Assembly (NCBI GenBank): GCA_025458985.1
Contig: JALORM010000079.1
Span: 1 to 7,995, forward strand
Direction: 5' to 3'
Origin: Paracoccaceae bacterium
GTDB taxonomy: Bacteria > Pseudomonadota > Alphaproteobacteria > Rhodobacterales > Rhodobacteraceae
Length of the DNA: 7,995 bases
A program made the translations under genes and the position numbers. This document shows, one piece after another, positions 1 to 5,731 of the stretch (the stretch's first letter is position 1; every line of letters begins with the position of its first letter). The notes under the pieces were generated by a model, which was not told the origin of the DNA, ran no database searches, and saw only the letters and a list, made by a program, of their open reading frames with translations.

Positions 1-1094
1 GTGTCGCCCTCGTCGCGGCTGAGGAAGACCGAGCCGGAGTTGGTGCCGAAGTAGACGCCCGCAGGGTCGTGCCGGTCAGTGGCCATCGCCTGACGGAGCA
101 CCGTGAAGAAACAGGCCGCCTGCGGCAGGCCCTGCCGCATCGCCTGCCAGCTTGCCCCGCCGTCGCGCGACCGCCAGACGGCGGCCGAGGCGTCGGGCGG
201 GTAGCGGCCCTCGGTGTCGCCGTTCAGGGGAAGCGTCCAGATGGTCTCCGGGTCGCGGGGATGGACGGCGATCGGGAAACCGAAGGTCGAGGGCAGGCCG
301 GAGGTGATCTCGTCCCAGCTGCGCCCGCCGTCGGCGCTGCGGAACACGCCCACATGGTTCTGCTGGTAGAGGACATCGCCCGCCCCGGCAGGCGCGCGCA
401 CCATGTTGTGCACGCAGTGCCCGGTTTCCGTCCCGTCGCCGGCCGCGGGGTGGTCGTGCCGGTGGGCGGGTTCGTTCGACAGGCGGTTGCGCCGTTCCCA
501 AATGCGGCCGCCGTCTTCGGTGGCGAAGACCCCGGCGGCGGAGATCGCGACCCACATCTTCGCGGGGTCGGCAGGGTCGGCGACGATGGTATGGAGCGTC
601 AGCCCCGCCGCCCCGGGCTCCCAGCTGCCGCTGGAGGGGTGGTCGCTCAGGCCCTGCACCCGCGCCCAGGTCGCCCCGCCGTCCGCGCTTTCGAAGAGTT
701 GCGCGGGTTTGGCCCCGGCATAGAGCCGACCGCCCGCCCGGCCGAGCGACCAGACCGCGTCGACCTCGCCCTGGAACAGGGCGGGACCGGAAGCCTCCAT
801 CCCGAACTGCGCCGCGACCTCGGGGTTCTCGGCCAGCCAGGCATCCGCCTGCCCGTTCGACAGCTTGGCAAGCGCCCAGGTGGCGCCACCGTCGGTGGAG
901 CGCCAGACGCCCGCACCGTGCCAGTCGCTGCCGCCCGCTGCCCAGAGCGCGCCTGTCTCGGGGTCACCGAGCGCGTGGTTGATGGGCCAGCCGTCGCAGA
1001 ACGGCCCGCGGACCGCCCAGCCCGACCGGGCGTCGTCGCCGTCAAGCAGGAACAGGCCCTTGCTGCTGCCGATCAGCACGGTGATTGCCGACAT
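1..1094 (-). CDS. Asp-box (BNR/sialidase-like repeat) beta-propeller protein, C-terminus beyond window
   Basis: The reverse strand is open from an ATG at 1094 to the left edge (364 codons, no stop), so the C-terminus is missing. The start is supported by a purine-rich GGGAGG six bases upstream. Five Asp-box motifs of the form S-x-D-G-G-x-x-W are visible at about residues 66-73, 136-143, 192-199, 253-260 and 309-316, and a sixth begins at 359. The 43-70 residue spacing fits a six- or more-bladed propeller of the WD40/YVTN/BNR-like type, often annotated as exo-alpha-sialidase or glycosyl hydrolase. I see no sialidase catalytic set, so an enzymatic role is not supported. A His-rich loop lies at about 211-229 (HRHDH and GHCVH), which could bind metal. 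The N-terminus (MSAITVLIGSSKGLFLLDGD) enters a propeller strand directly, with no signal peptide, so the protein is probably cytoplasmic. It diverges from the B12 operon and nothing in the window ties it to a pathway. Confidence 0.88.
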   Translation of the reverse strand, partial: MSAITVLIGSSKGLFLLDGDDARSGWAVRGPFCDGWPINHALGDPETGALWAAGGSDWHGAGVWRSTDGGATWALAKLSNGQADAWLAENPEVAAQFGMEASGPALFQGEVDAVWSLGRAGGRLYAGAKPAQLFESADGGATWARVQGLSDHPSSGSWEPGAAGLTLHTIVADPADPAKMWVAISAAGVFATEDGGRIWERRNRLSNEPAHRHDHPAAGDGTETGHCVHNMVRAPAGAGDVLYQQNHVGVFRSADGGRSWDEITSGLPSTFGFPIAVHPRDPETIWTLPLNGDTEGRYPPDASAAVWRSRDGGASWQAMRQGLPQAACFFTVLRQAMATDRHDPAGVYFGTNSGSVFLSRDEGD

Positions 1095-1125
1095 CGTCGC
1101 CTCCCTCGCGTGGACCCGGCTCTGC

Positions 1126-1131
1126 AGCCTA
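1126..1131 (-). promoter_or_regulatory. Possible extended -10 element of the Asp-box gene
   Basis: Read on the minus strand, the sequence TGCTAGGCT contains an extended -10-like hexamer TAGGCT. It would start transcription about 25 nt before the ATG at 1094. No good -35 hexamer stands 16-18 nt upstream (the best is GCGACG), so this is tentative. Confidence 0.25.
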
Positions 1132-1212
1132 GCACGTCAGGCGCTGCGCGTCGCGTCCAGCGGGCGGCATGTCGCTCGGGGGTTGAAGGCGGGGCTGCGG
1201 CAGGGTTAACCT

Positions 1213-1394
1213 TGGCGTGCCACGGTCCGGGCGGTCCTGCCGCCCGGTGAAAAGGGAACGCGGTCGGGGCACCTTGCCCGATGCCGCGGCTGCCCCCGCA
1301 ACTGTAGGCGGCGAGTTCGGACGCACCGTGCCACTGGGCCACAGGCCCGGGAAGGCGCGCCCGAGCGGCGACCCGCGAGCCAGGAGACCTGCCA
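1213..1394 (+). ncRNA. Cobalamin (adenosylcobalamin-type) riboswitch aptamer
   Basis: All conserved blocks of the B12 aptamer occur in order. GGTGAAAAGGGAACG lies at 1246-1260, CTGCCCCCGCAACTGTA at 1290-1306, GCCACTGG at 1330-1337, GGGAAGGCGC at 1349-1358, and the B12 box AGCCAGGAGACCTGCCA at 1378-1394. The closing stem P1 pairs TGGCG (1213-1217) with TGCCA (1390-1394). An 8-bp hairpin, CCGGGCGG (1227-1234) with CCGCCCGG (1240-1247) and a 5-nt loop, precedes the GTGAAAAGGGAA block as expected. In the family, bound coenzyme B12 normally lowers expression of the downstream genes. Here those are the BtuF-like/exbB/exbD/exbD/tonB operon. The bounds are set by P1; the transcription start was not located. 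Confidence 0.96.
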
Positions 1395-1399
1395 TGGCA

Positions 1400-1459
1400 A
1401 TCACCGGTCGGGTGCGCGGGGCGCGCGCCCGCGGCGACGGGCCGACCCGCCGTGGTGAT
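1400..1459 (+). promoter_or_regulatory. Long GC-rich stem-loop between aptamer and expression platform
   Basis: ATCACC (1400-1405) pairs with GGTGAT (1454-1459), and GGTCGG (1406-1411) with CCGACC (1442-1447), leaving a 6-nt bulge at 1448-1453. Inside, CGCGGG (1415-1420) pairs with CCCGCG (1428-1433) around a 7-nt GCGCGCG loop. No U-run follows, so it is not an intrinsic terminator. It may stack on the aptamer or separate it from the regulatory hairpin. Confidence 0.5.
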
Positions 1460-1472
1460 GCGACACGCACCG

Positions 1473-1540
1473 GGGCAGGGGGCATGTCTTCCTGTCCGCA
1501 ACGGCAATGCCTCCTCGGAGGCCATGAAGGGACAGGGCGC
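1473..1540 (+). promoter_or_regulatory. Riboswitch expression platform: alternative stems controlling the ribosome binding site
   Basis: CCTGTCC (1491-1497) can form 7 Watson-Crick pairs with GGACAGG (1530-1536). That locks up the purine-rich tract AAGGGACAGGG just before the ATG at 1541, an OFF-like sequestering stem. Nested inside it, ATGCCTC (1507-1513) pairs with GAGGCCAT (1518-1525, one bulged C) around a 4-nt loop. The same CCTGTCC can instead pair with GGGCAGG (1473-1479, one G-U pair) across an 11-nt loop, freeing the binding site, an ON-like anti-sequestering stem. The two states are mutually exclusive. This points to translational rather than transcriptional control. Pairings are read by eye; energies were not computed. 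Confidence 0.6.
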
Positions 1541-2335
1541 ATGGCCTGGCCGCCCGAACGCATCGTCTGCCTGACCGAAGAGACGGTCGAGACGCTGTAC
1601 CTGCTGGGGCAGGATCACCGCATCGTCGGGGTGACCGGCTATGCCGTGCGCCCGCCCCGGGTGCGGCGCGAGAAGCCGCGTGTCGGTGCCTTCACCTCGG
1701 CCGACGTGCCGAAGATCCGCGCGTTGGCGCCGGATCTGGTGCTGACCTTCTCGGACCTTCAGGCTGACATCGCGGCGGCGCTGATCCGCGAGGGGCTGGC
1801 CGTGCATGCCTTCAACCACCGCGATGTGGCCGGAATTCTCGACATGATCCGCACGGTCGGCGCGCTGACCGGGGTGCCGGACCGGGCCGGGGCGCTGGCG
1901 GCGTCCTACGAGGCGCGGCTGGCCGAGGTCGCCGCCCAAGCGCCGGCGCGGCGGCCCCGGGTCTGGATCGAGGAGTGGGACGACCCGCTGATCTCGGGCA
2001 TCGGCTGGGTGTCGGAACTGGTCGCCATCGCGGGCGGCGACGAGGTCTTTCCCGACCTCGCGCGCGCGCCCGCCGCGAGGGACCGGATCGTGGCCCCCGA
2101 GGCGGTGATCGCGGCCGCGCCCGAGGTGATCCTGGCCTCGTGGTGCGGCAAGAAGGTGCGCCCCGAAAAGATCGCGGCTCGCCCCGGCTGGTGCGCCATC
2201 CCCGCCGTACGGCAGGGCCGGATCCACGAGATCAAGTCGCCGCTGATCCTCCAGCCCGGCCCGGCCGCGCTGACCGACGGGCTCGACGCGATCCGCGCCG
2301 CGCTGTTCCCGGCTGCCGTGCGGGAGGCGGTGTGA
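1541..2335 (+). CDS. BtuF-like cobalamin-binding protein (periplasmic-binding-protein fold, no signal peptide)
   Basis: A 264-residue protein of the helical-backbone metal-receptor family (BtuF/FhuD/FepB-like) that binds corrinoids or metal chelates for ABC import. The opening RIVCLTEETVETLYLLG and GVTGYAVRPP, then DLVLTFSDLQADI (about 67-79), WIEEWDDPLISGIGW and a C-terminal ISKSPLIL-like segment (written IKSPLILQPGP), match the two-lobed fold. The ATG at 1541 was chosen because homologous sequence begins at once after it (MAWPPERIVCL) and AAGGGA lies 8 nt upstream. Earlier in-frame starts (GTG 1217, ATG 1394, ATG 1484) run through the riboswitch or its hairpins and add only low-complexity basic sequence. 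None of the possible starts gives a signal peptide or lipobox, so the mature protein would be cytoplasmic unless exported unusually. It overlaps exbB by one base (TGATG). The B12 role rests on the riboswitch and family; no BtuC/BtuD or receptor gene is in the window. Confidence 0.87.
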   Translation: MAWPPERIVCLTEETVETLYLLGQDHRIVGVTGYAVRPPRVRREKPRVGAFTSADVPKIRALAPDLVLTFSDLQADIAAALIREGLAVHAFNHRDVAGILDMIRTVGALTGVPDRAGALAASYEARLAEVAAQAPARRPRVWIEEWDDPLISGIGWVSELVAIAGGDEVFPDLARAPAARDRIVAPEAVIAAAPEVILASWCGKKVRPEKIAARPGWCAIPAVRQGRIHEIKSPLILQPGPAALTDGLDAIRAALFPAAVREAV

Positions 2336-2982
2336 TGGAAACGCTGATCGCCTTCCTGGACCGTGGCGGGCCGGCGATGTGGGCCATCGCCGCACTGTCG
2401 GTGCTGGGGTTGGCGCTGATCTTGTGGAAGCTCTGGCGGCTGGCCGTGATGGGCCTCTGGCGCGGTGAGGCGGCCGAGCGTGCGGTCGCGGCCTGGGTCG
2501 GGGGCGATCCCGCCGCCGCCATCGCGCTCAACGGCCGACGCGGCATGCATGCCCGCCTCGCCGCCGCCGCGATGGCGGCGCGTGCCGATGCCGCGCTGGG
2601 CGTCGATCAGGCCCGCGAGGAAACCGAGCGCGTCGCGCGCGCCCTTCTGGCCGAGGCGCGCAGCGGGCTTCGGGCACTTGACCTGATCGTGACGCTGGCG
2701 CCGCTGTTGGGGCTTCTGGGCACGGTCCTCGGGATGATCGCGGCCTTCCAGGCGCTGGAGGACAGTGGCGCCCGCGCCGATCCCTCGATCCTCGCCGGCG
2801 GCATCTGGGAGGCGCTGCTGACCACGGCGGCCGGGATGGCGGTGGCGATCCCCGCCGCGGCGGCGCTGGCCTTCTTCGATGGCGCGGTCGAACGCGCCGG
2901 TCGGCGGATGGAAGACCTGGCCACCCGCGTCTTCACCCGCGCGCCCCGCAGCCTCACCCCCCTGCGCGCGGCCGCCGAATGA
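2335..2982 (+). CDS. exbB: ExbB/TolQ/MotA-family proton channel subunit
   Basis: A 215-residue inner-membrane protein, near the short end of the ExbB/TolQ size range. Three membrane segments are visible: about 15-34 (MWAIAALSVLGLALILW), 117-138 (LIVTLAPLLGLLGTVLGMI) and 160-181 (LLTTAAGMAVAIPAAAALAFF), with a large cytoplasmic loop between the first two. The signature APLLGLLGTVLGMI and the motif WEALLTTAAGMAVAIP are diagnostic. Glu159 and Thr163/Thr164 fall where E. coli ExbB has functional Glu176 and Thr181. ExbB pentamers hold an ExbD dimer and convert proton flow into motion of TonB. Its ATG shares a base with the preceding stop, and its stop overlaps exbD by 4 nt, so translation is probably coupled. 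TolQ is the alternative, but tolA/tolB/pal are absent and tonB follows. Confidence 0.93.
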   Translation: METLIAFLDRGGPAMWAIAALSVLGLALILWKLWRLAVMGLWRGEAAERAVAAWVGGDPAAAIALNGRRGMHARLAAAAMAARADAALGVDQAREETERVARALLAEARSGLRALDLIVTLAPLLGLLGTVLGMIAAFQALEDSGARADPSILAGGIWEALLTTAAGMAVAIPAAAALAFFDGAVERAGRRMEDLATRVFTRAPRSLTPLRAAAE

Positions 2983-3374
2983 GCGCGGGCTTCGCCTTTC
3001 CGGCCCGGGTGGCGCGGCGGCGGCCGAGCCTGACGCCGATGATTGACGTGGTGTTCCTTCTGCTGGTCTTCTTCCTCGTCGCCGTCCGCTTTGCGCCCGA
3101 GGGCGCGGTGCCGCTGGACCGGGCGGGCGCTCCGACGCCCTGGCAAGGGGCGCCGCGACTGGTCGAGGTGCGCCCCGGGCCGTCGGTCCTGCTGAACGGC
3201 CGCCCGGTCGAGCCCGCCACGCTCGCCGACGCACTTGCGCCGCTGATGCCCGGCGCCGATGCGCCGGTGGTCCTGCGTCCTGGCGGCGGCGCGAGCCTGC
3301 AGGACCTGGTCGGCGTCATGGAGCGCCTGCGCGCCGCCGGGTTCGACCGGCTCGTTCTGGTCGCGGGGGACTGA
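2979..3374 (+). CDS. exbD: ExbD/TolR-family proton channel subunit (first copy, canonical Asp)
   Basis: A 131-residue protein with a short basic cytoplasmic N-terminus (RVARRRPSLTP), one transmembrane helix at about 21-41 (PMIDVVFLLLVFFLVAV) and a periplasmic domain. Asp23 in MIDVVF corresponds to the essential membrane Asp (E. coli ExbD Asp25) that carries protons through ExbB. The periplasmic part ends with the usual ExbD pattern of a central helix and a final strand (LQDLVGVMERLRAAGFDRLVLVAGD). The start overlaps exbB in ATGA. It is followed 5 nt later by a second exbD, so this operon makes two different ExbD subunits. Confidence 0.93.
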   Translation: MSAGFAFPARVARRRPSLTPMIDVVFLLLVFFLVAVRFAPEGAVPLDRAGAPTPWQGAPRLVEVRPGPSVLLNGRPVEPATLADALAPLMPGADAPVVLRPGGGASLQDLVGVMERLRAAGFDRLVLVAGD

Positions 3375-3379
3375 CGCCG

Positions 3380-3745
3380 ATGCGTTTCGCCCCGCCCGCG
3401 CGCCGCGAACCCCGCGAGACCGTGGTGCCGATGATCAACGTGGTGTTCCTGCTGCTGATCTTCCTGCTGCTGTCGGCCACGCTCGCCCCGGCGCCCCCGG
3501 TGGATGTGACCCTGCCCGAGGCGCGGGCAGACGCGGCCGACCCGGGCGAGGCCACGCTGCATATTGCAGCGGACGGCACTCTGGCCATGGGCGCGCTGCG
3601 CGGCGAGGCGGCGCTGGCCGCGCTGCCGCCGGGCGCGCGGGTCGAGATCCGGGCCGATGCCGGCCTGCCCGCGGCGGCGCTGGCCGCGCTCTTGCCCCGG
3701 CTGGCAGGGGCGGGCGAGGTCGTGCTTGTGACGGTGCCGCCATGA
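3380..3745 (+). CDS. exbD: ExbD/TolR-family subunit (second copy, Asn in place of the membrane Asp)
   Basis: A 121-residue ExbD paralogue with a basic N-terminus (PPARREPRETVV), one transmembrane helix at about 17-37 (PMINVVFLLLIFLLLSA) and a periplasmic domain ending in EVVLVTVPP. The position homologous to the proton-carrying Asp is Asn20 (codon AAC at 3437-3439), while the rest of the motif is intact. The aligned stretch with the first copy is PMI-D/N-VVFLLL. This subunit is therefore unlikely to carry protons itself and probably works as a heterodimer with the first ExbD. It starts 5 nt after the first copy and overlaps tonB by 4 nt (ATGA). The reading frame is intact, so it is not a pseudogene. 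Confidence 0.92.
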   Translation: MRFAPPARREPRETVVPMINVVFLLLIFLLLSATLAPAPPVDVTLPEARADAADPGEATLHIAADGTLAMGALRGEAALAALPPGARVEIRADAGLPAAALAALLPRLAGAGEVVLVTVPP

Positions 3746-4608
3746 TGCGCCGCGGGGTCGAGGCGCTGGCGTTCCTCGGGCTTGCCTCGGCGGTGCATGC
3801 CGGGGTCTGGATCGGCTTCGGTGGCGACGGCGGCGCGGAATCCGGGGCGGGCGCGGGCGGGGCGGCGCCGCTGACGCTTGCGGCTGCCGATCCGGGCATG
3901 GCCGCGCTGGTTGCGCGATGGGATACCCCGCCGGCGGTCGCGCCCGCGGACCCCGGCCAGAGCCGGACGGCCCGCGCGCCTTCCGCGCCGGACAGCCCCC
4001 CGGGCGTGCCGGTCGGCGACTCCGCGGTGACGCGCCCTGCCGTCGCACCTTCCCCGCTTGTGGCCCCCGCCGCCCTGCCTTCCGCCGCACCCGATCGCAC
4101 CCCCGATGCGGCGATGGCAGAGACCGCCCCGGCGGCGGACCCCGTCCGCCCCCGTCCGCGGCCCCCTGCGACGGACCGTTCCGCAGCGGCCGAAGAAAGG
4201 GCAGGCAGGGCCGATGCCCCCGGTCCAGACGCCCCCGCGCAACGCGCGGAAGGCACGGGCGACCGCCGGTCTGCCGGGCAGCAGGGCCAGGGCGCGGCCC
4301 GCGCCGCCCCGGCGGGGACCCTGCGCGCGCTCGAGCGGGAATGGGGCGCGGCGATCTTGTCGCGCATCGCGCGGCGCCAGCACTACCCGGCGGGCGACCA
4401 CGGCAGCGGGACAGCGCGCGTCAGCCTGACGGTGGGCCGCGACGGCCGGCTTCAGGGCGTCGGACTTGCCGCCTCGTCCGGCAGCGCGGCGCTGGACCGC
4501 GCGGCGCTTGAGGCGGTCCGCCGCGCCGGACGCTTCCCCCCCGCGCCGGCCGAACTCGACAAGGCGTCCTACGTCTTCGCCGTGCCAATGACCTTCCGCC
4601 GGGACTAA
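3742..4608 (+). CDS. tonB: TonB-family energy transducer
   Basis: A 288-residue protein with the TonB layout. There is an N-terminal membrane anchor at about 6-26 with His19 (compare E. coli TonB His20), a long Pro/Ala-rich periplasmic linker at about 60-195, and a C-terminal TonB domain at about 200-288. The latter contains ILSRIARRQHYPAG, a strand ARVSLTVGRDGRLQGV, ALDRAALEAVRRAGRFPPAP and a terminal strand YVFAVPMTFR. The linker is rich in AP and RP (PVRPRPRPP at about 135-142) rather than the EP/KP repeats of enteric TonB. In the E. coli anchor, Ser16 and His20 are four apart; here Ser16 and His19 are three apart. It spans the periplasm to the TonB box of outer-membrane receptors, powered by the ExbB/ExbD proteins just upstream. 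The start ATG at 3742 overlaps the exbD stop; ATG 3745 is equally possible. It is the last gene of the B12-controlled operon. Confidence 0.92.
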   Translation: MMRRGVEALAFLGLASAVHAGVWIGFGGDGGAESGAGAGGAAPLTLAAADPGMAALVARWDTPPAVAPADPGQSRTARAPSAPDSPPGVPVGDSAVTRPAVAPSPLVAPAALPSAAPDRTPDAAMAETAPAADPVRPRPRPPATDRSAAAEERAGRADAPGPDAPAQRAEGTGDRRSAGQQGQGAARAAPAGTLRALEREWGAAILSRIARRQHYPAGDHGSGTARVSLTVGRDGRLQGVGLAASSGSAALDRAALEAVRRAGRFPPAPAELDKASYVFAVPMTFRRD

Positions 4609-4705
4609 GCCCGCGCCGCGCTGCCGCAGCCTCGGCATTTGCATCGGAAATCGGCCTCTGCGAGTGTGGCGGCGAAGCTCCGTGCACGCCAAGGACTGCC
4701 CCGCC
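4609..4705 (+). other. Intergenic gap between tonB and cuyA
   Basis: A 97-nt gap, slightly richer in A/T than its surroundings (ATTTGCATCGGAAAT at about 4638-4652). It holds only a weak imperfect pairing, CGCAG (4625-4629) with CTGCG (4658-4662), and no U-run. I see no convincing intrinsic terminator or sigma-70 promoter. A separate transcription unit is plausible from the change of function and the gap, but is not shown. AAGGA at 4691-4695 is the likely ribosome binding site for cuyA. Confidence 0.5.
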
Positions 4706-5728
4706 ATGCATCTTGCCCGGTTCCCGCGCCTCTTCGTGGCGCACCTGCCGACGCCGCTGGAACGGCTCGACCGGCTGTCGGCGCATCTCGGCGGGCCCGA
4801 GATCTGGATCAAGCGCGACGACTGCACCGGATTGTCGACCGGCGGCAACAAGACCCGCAAGCTCGAATTCCTGATGGCCGAGGCGCAGGCGGACCGCGCC
4901 GACCTCGTGATGACCCAGGGCGCCACCCAGTCGAACCACGCCCGCCAGACCGCGGCCTTCGCCGCGAAGCTCGGCATGGCCTGCCACCTGCTGCTTGAGG
5001 ACCGCACGGGCTCGCGCGAGCGCGACTATACGCGCAACGGCAACGTCCTGCTGGATCACCTCCACGGCGCGACTACCGAGATGCGGCCCGGCGGGCTCGA
5101 CATGAACGCCGAGATGGAGGCGGTGGCCGACCGCTTCCGTGCCCAGGGGCGCCGGGTCTACACCATCCCCGGCGGCGGTTCGAACCCCACGGGCGCGCTT
5201 GGATACGTCAACTGCGCGTTCGAGCTGGTGGGCCAGGCCAACGACCGGGGCCTTGCGATCGACCGCATCGTCACGGCGACCGGCAGCGCGGGCACGCAGG
5301 CCGGGCTGGTTGCGGGACTGCGCGCGATCCATGCGGGCATCCCGGTCACGGGTTTCGGCGTCCGCGCCCCGAAGGACCGGCAGGAGGAAAGCGTCTTTGC
5401 GCTCGCCTCCGCCACCGCCGAGAAGCTCGGCTGCCCCGGCGCGGTGCGCCGCGCGGACGTGGAGGCCGACTGCACCTACGTCGGCGCAGGCTACGGCATT
5501 CCGCGCGACGACACGATCGAGGCGATCCGGCTCTTTGCGGAACTGGAGGGTATCCTTCTCGACCCGGTCTATTCGGGCAAGGCGGCGGCCGGCCTGATCG
5601 ACTATTGCCGCAAGGGCCGCTTCGGCCGGGGCGAGCTGATCGTGTTCCTGCACACCGGCGGCGCGGCGGCCCTGTTCGGGTATGAATCCGTCCTGTCAGG
5701 CAACGGCGGCAGGGCGGCAGCGGAGTAG
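4706..5728 (+). CDS. cuyA: L-cysteate sulfo-lyase / D-cysteine desulfhydrase family PLP enzyme
   Basis: A 340-residue fold-type II PLP enzyme of the ACC deaminase/D-cysteine desulfhydrase family. L-cysteate sulfo-lyase (CuyA) converts L-cysteate to pyruvate, ammonium and sulfite in the cytoplasm. Visible motifs are IWIKRDDCTGLSTGGNKTRK with the PLP lysine Lys49, TQGATQSNHARQTAAFA (Ser76, Asn77, His78), the phosphate-binding loop region GGGSNPTGALGY, ATGSAGTQAGL, DPVYSGKAAAG and the C-terminal FLHTGGAAALFGYES. NGNVLLDHLHGATTE and DMNAEMEAV match my memory of the Ruegeria pomeroyi CuyA sequence closely. The ATG at 4706 was chosen because that homologue starts MHLARFPR and AAGGA sits 10 nt upstream; an in-frame upstream ATG at 4664 adds 14 unrelated residues. 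It is 3 nt from the aminotransferase gene. D-cysteine desulfhydrase is the main alternative; the exporter gene downstream favours CuyA. Confidence 0.87.
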   Translation: MHLARFPRLFVAHLPTPLERLDRLSAHLGGPEIWIKRDDCTGLSTGGNKTRKLEFLMAEAQADRADLVMTQGATQSNHARQTAAFAAKLGMACHLLLEDRTGSRERDYTRNGNVLLDHLHGATTEMRPGGLDMNAEMEAVADRFRAQGRRVYTIPGGGSNPTGALGYVNCAFELVGQANDRGLAIDRIVTATGSAGTQAGLVAGLRAIHAGIPVTGFGVRAPKDRQEESVFALASATAEKLGCPGAVRRADVEADCTYVGAGYGIPRDDTIEAIRLFAELEGILLDPVYSGKAAAGLIDYCRKGRFGRGELIVFLHTGGAAALFGYESVLSGNGGRAAAE

Positions 5729-5731
5729 ACG

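Noticed and set aside
1183..1211. Promoter candidate TTGAAG, 17 nt, TTAACC upstream of the riboswitch
   Set aside because: The -10 hexamer is poor, and transcription would begin near 1218, cutting off the 5' strand of P1 (1213-1217). The true promoter probably lies further upstream and I could not identify it.
69..1250. Plus-strand open frame across the Asp-box gene
   Set aside because: The minus strand holds five regularly spaced Asp-box motifs and a good start with an SD. The plus frame is low-complexity Arg/Ala/Gly/Pro.
1509..1522. GCCTCCTCGGAGGC palindrome as an intrinsic terminator
   Set aside because: The stem is short with a 4-nt loop and no U-run follows. It fits better as the inner part of the ribosome-binding-site hairpin.
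1217..1540. N-terminal extension of the BtuF-like ORF from GTG 1217 or ATG 1394/1484
   Set aside because: This stretch is the cobalamin aptamer and its hairpins. The translated extension is low-complexity, basic, without homologous motifs and without a signal peptide.
4609..4705. Terminator or promoter in the tonB-cuyA gap
   Set aside because: Only a weak 5-bp pairing and no U-run were found; TTGCAT has no acceptable -10 partner at the right distance.
1906..5007. Long minus-strand open frames opposite the exb/tonB and cuyA genes
   Set aside because: They are Arg/Pro/Gly-rich without recognisable domains, as expected for shadows in GC-rich DNA, and the plus strand encodes clear families.
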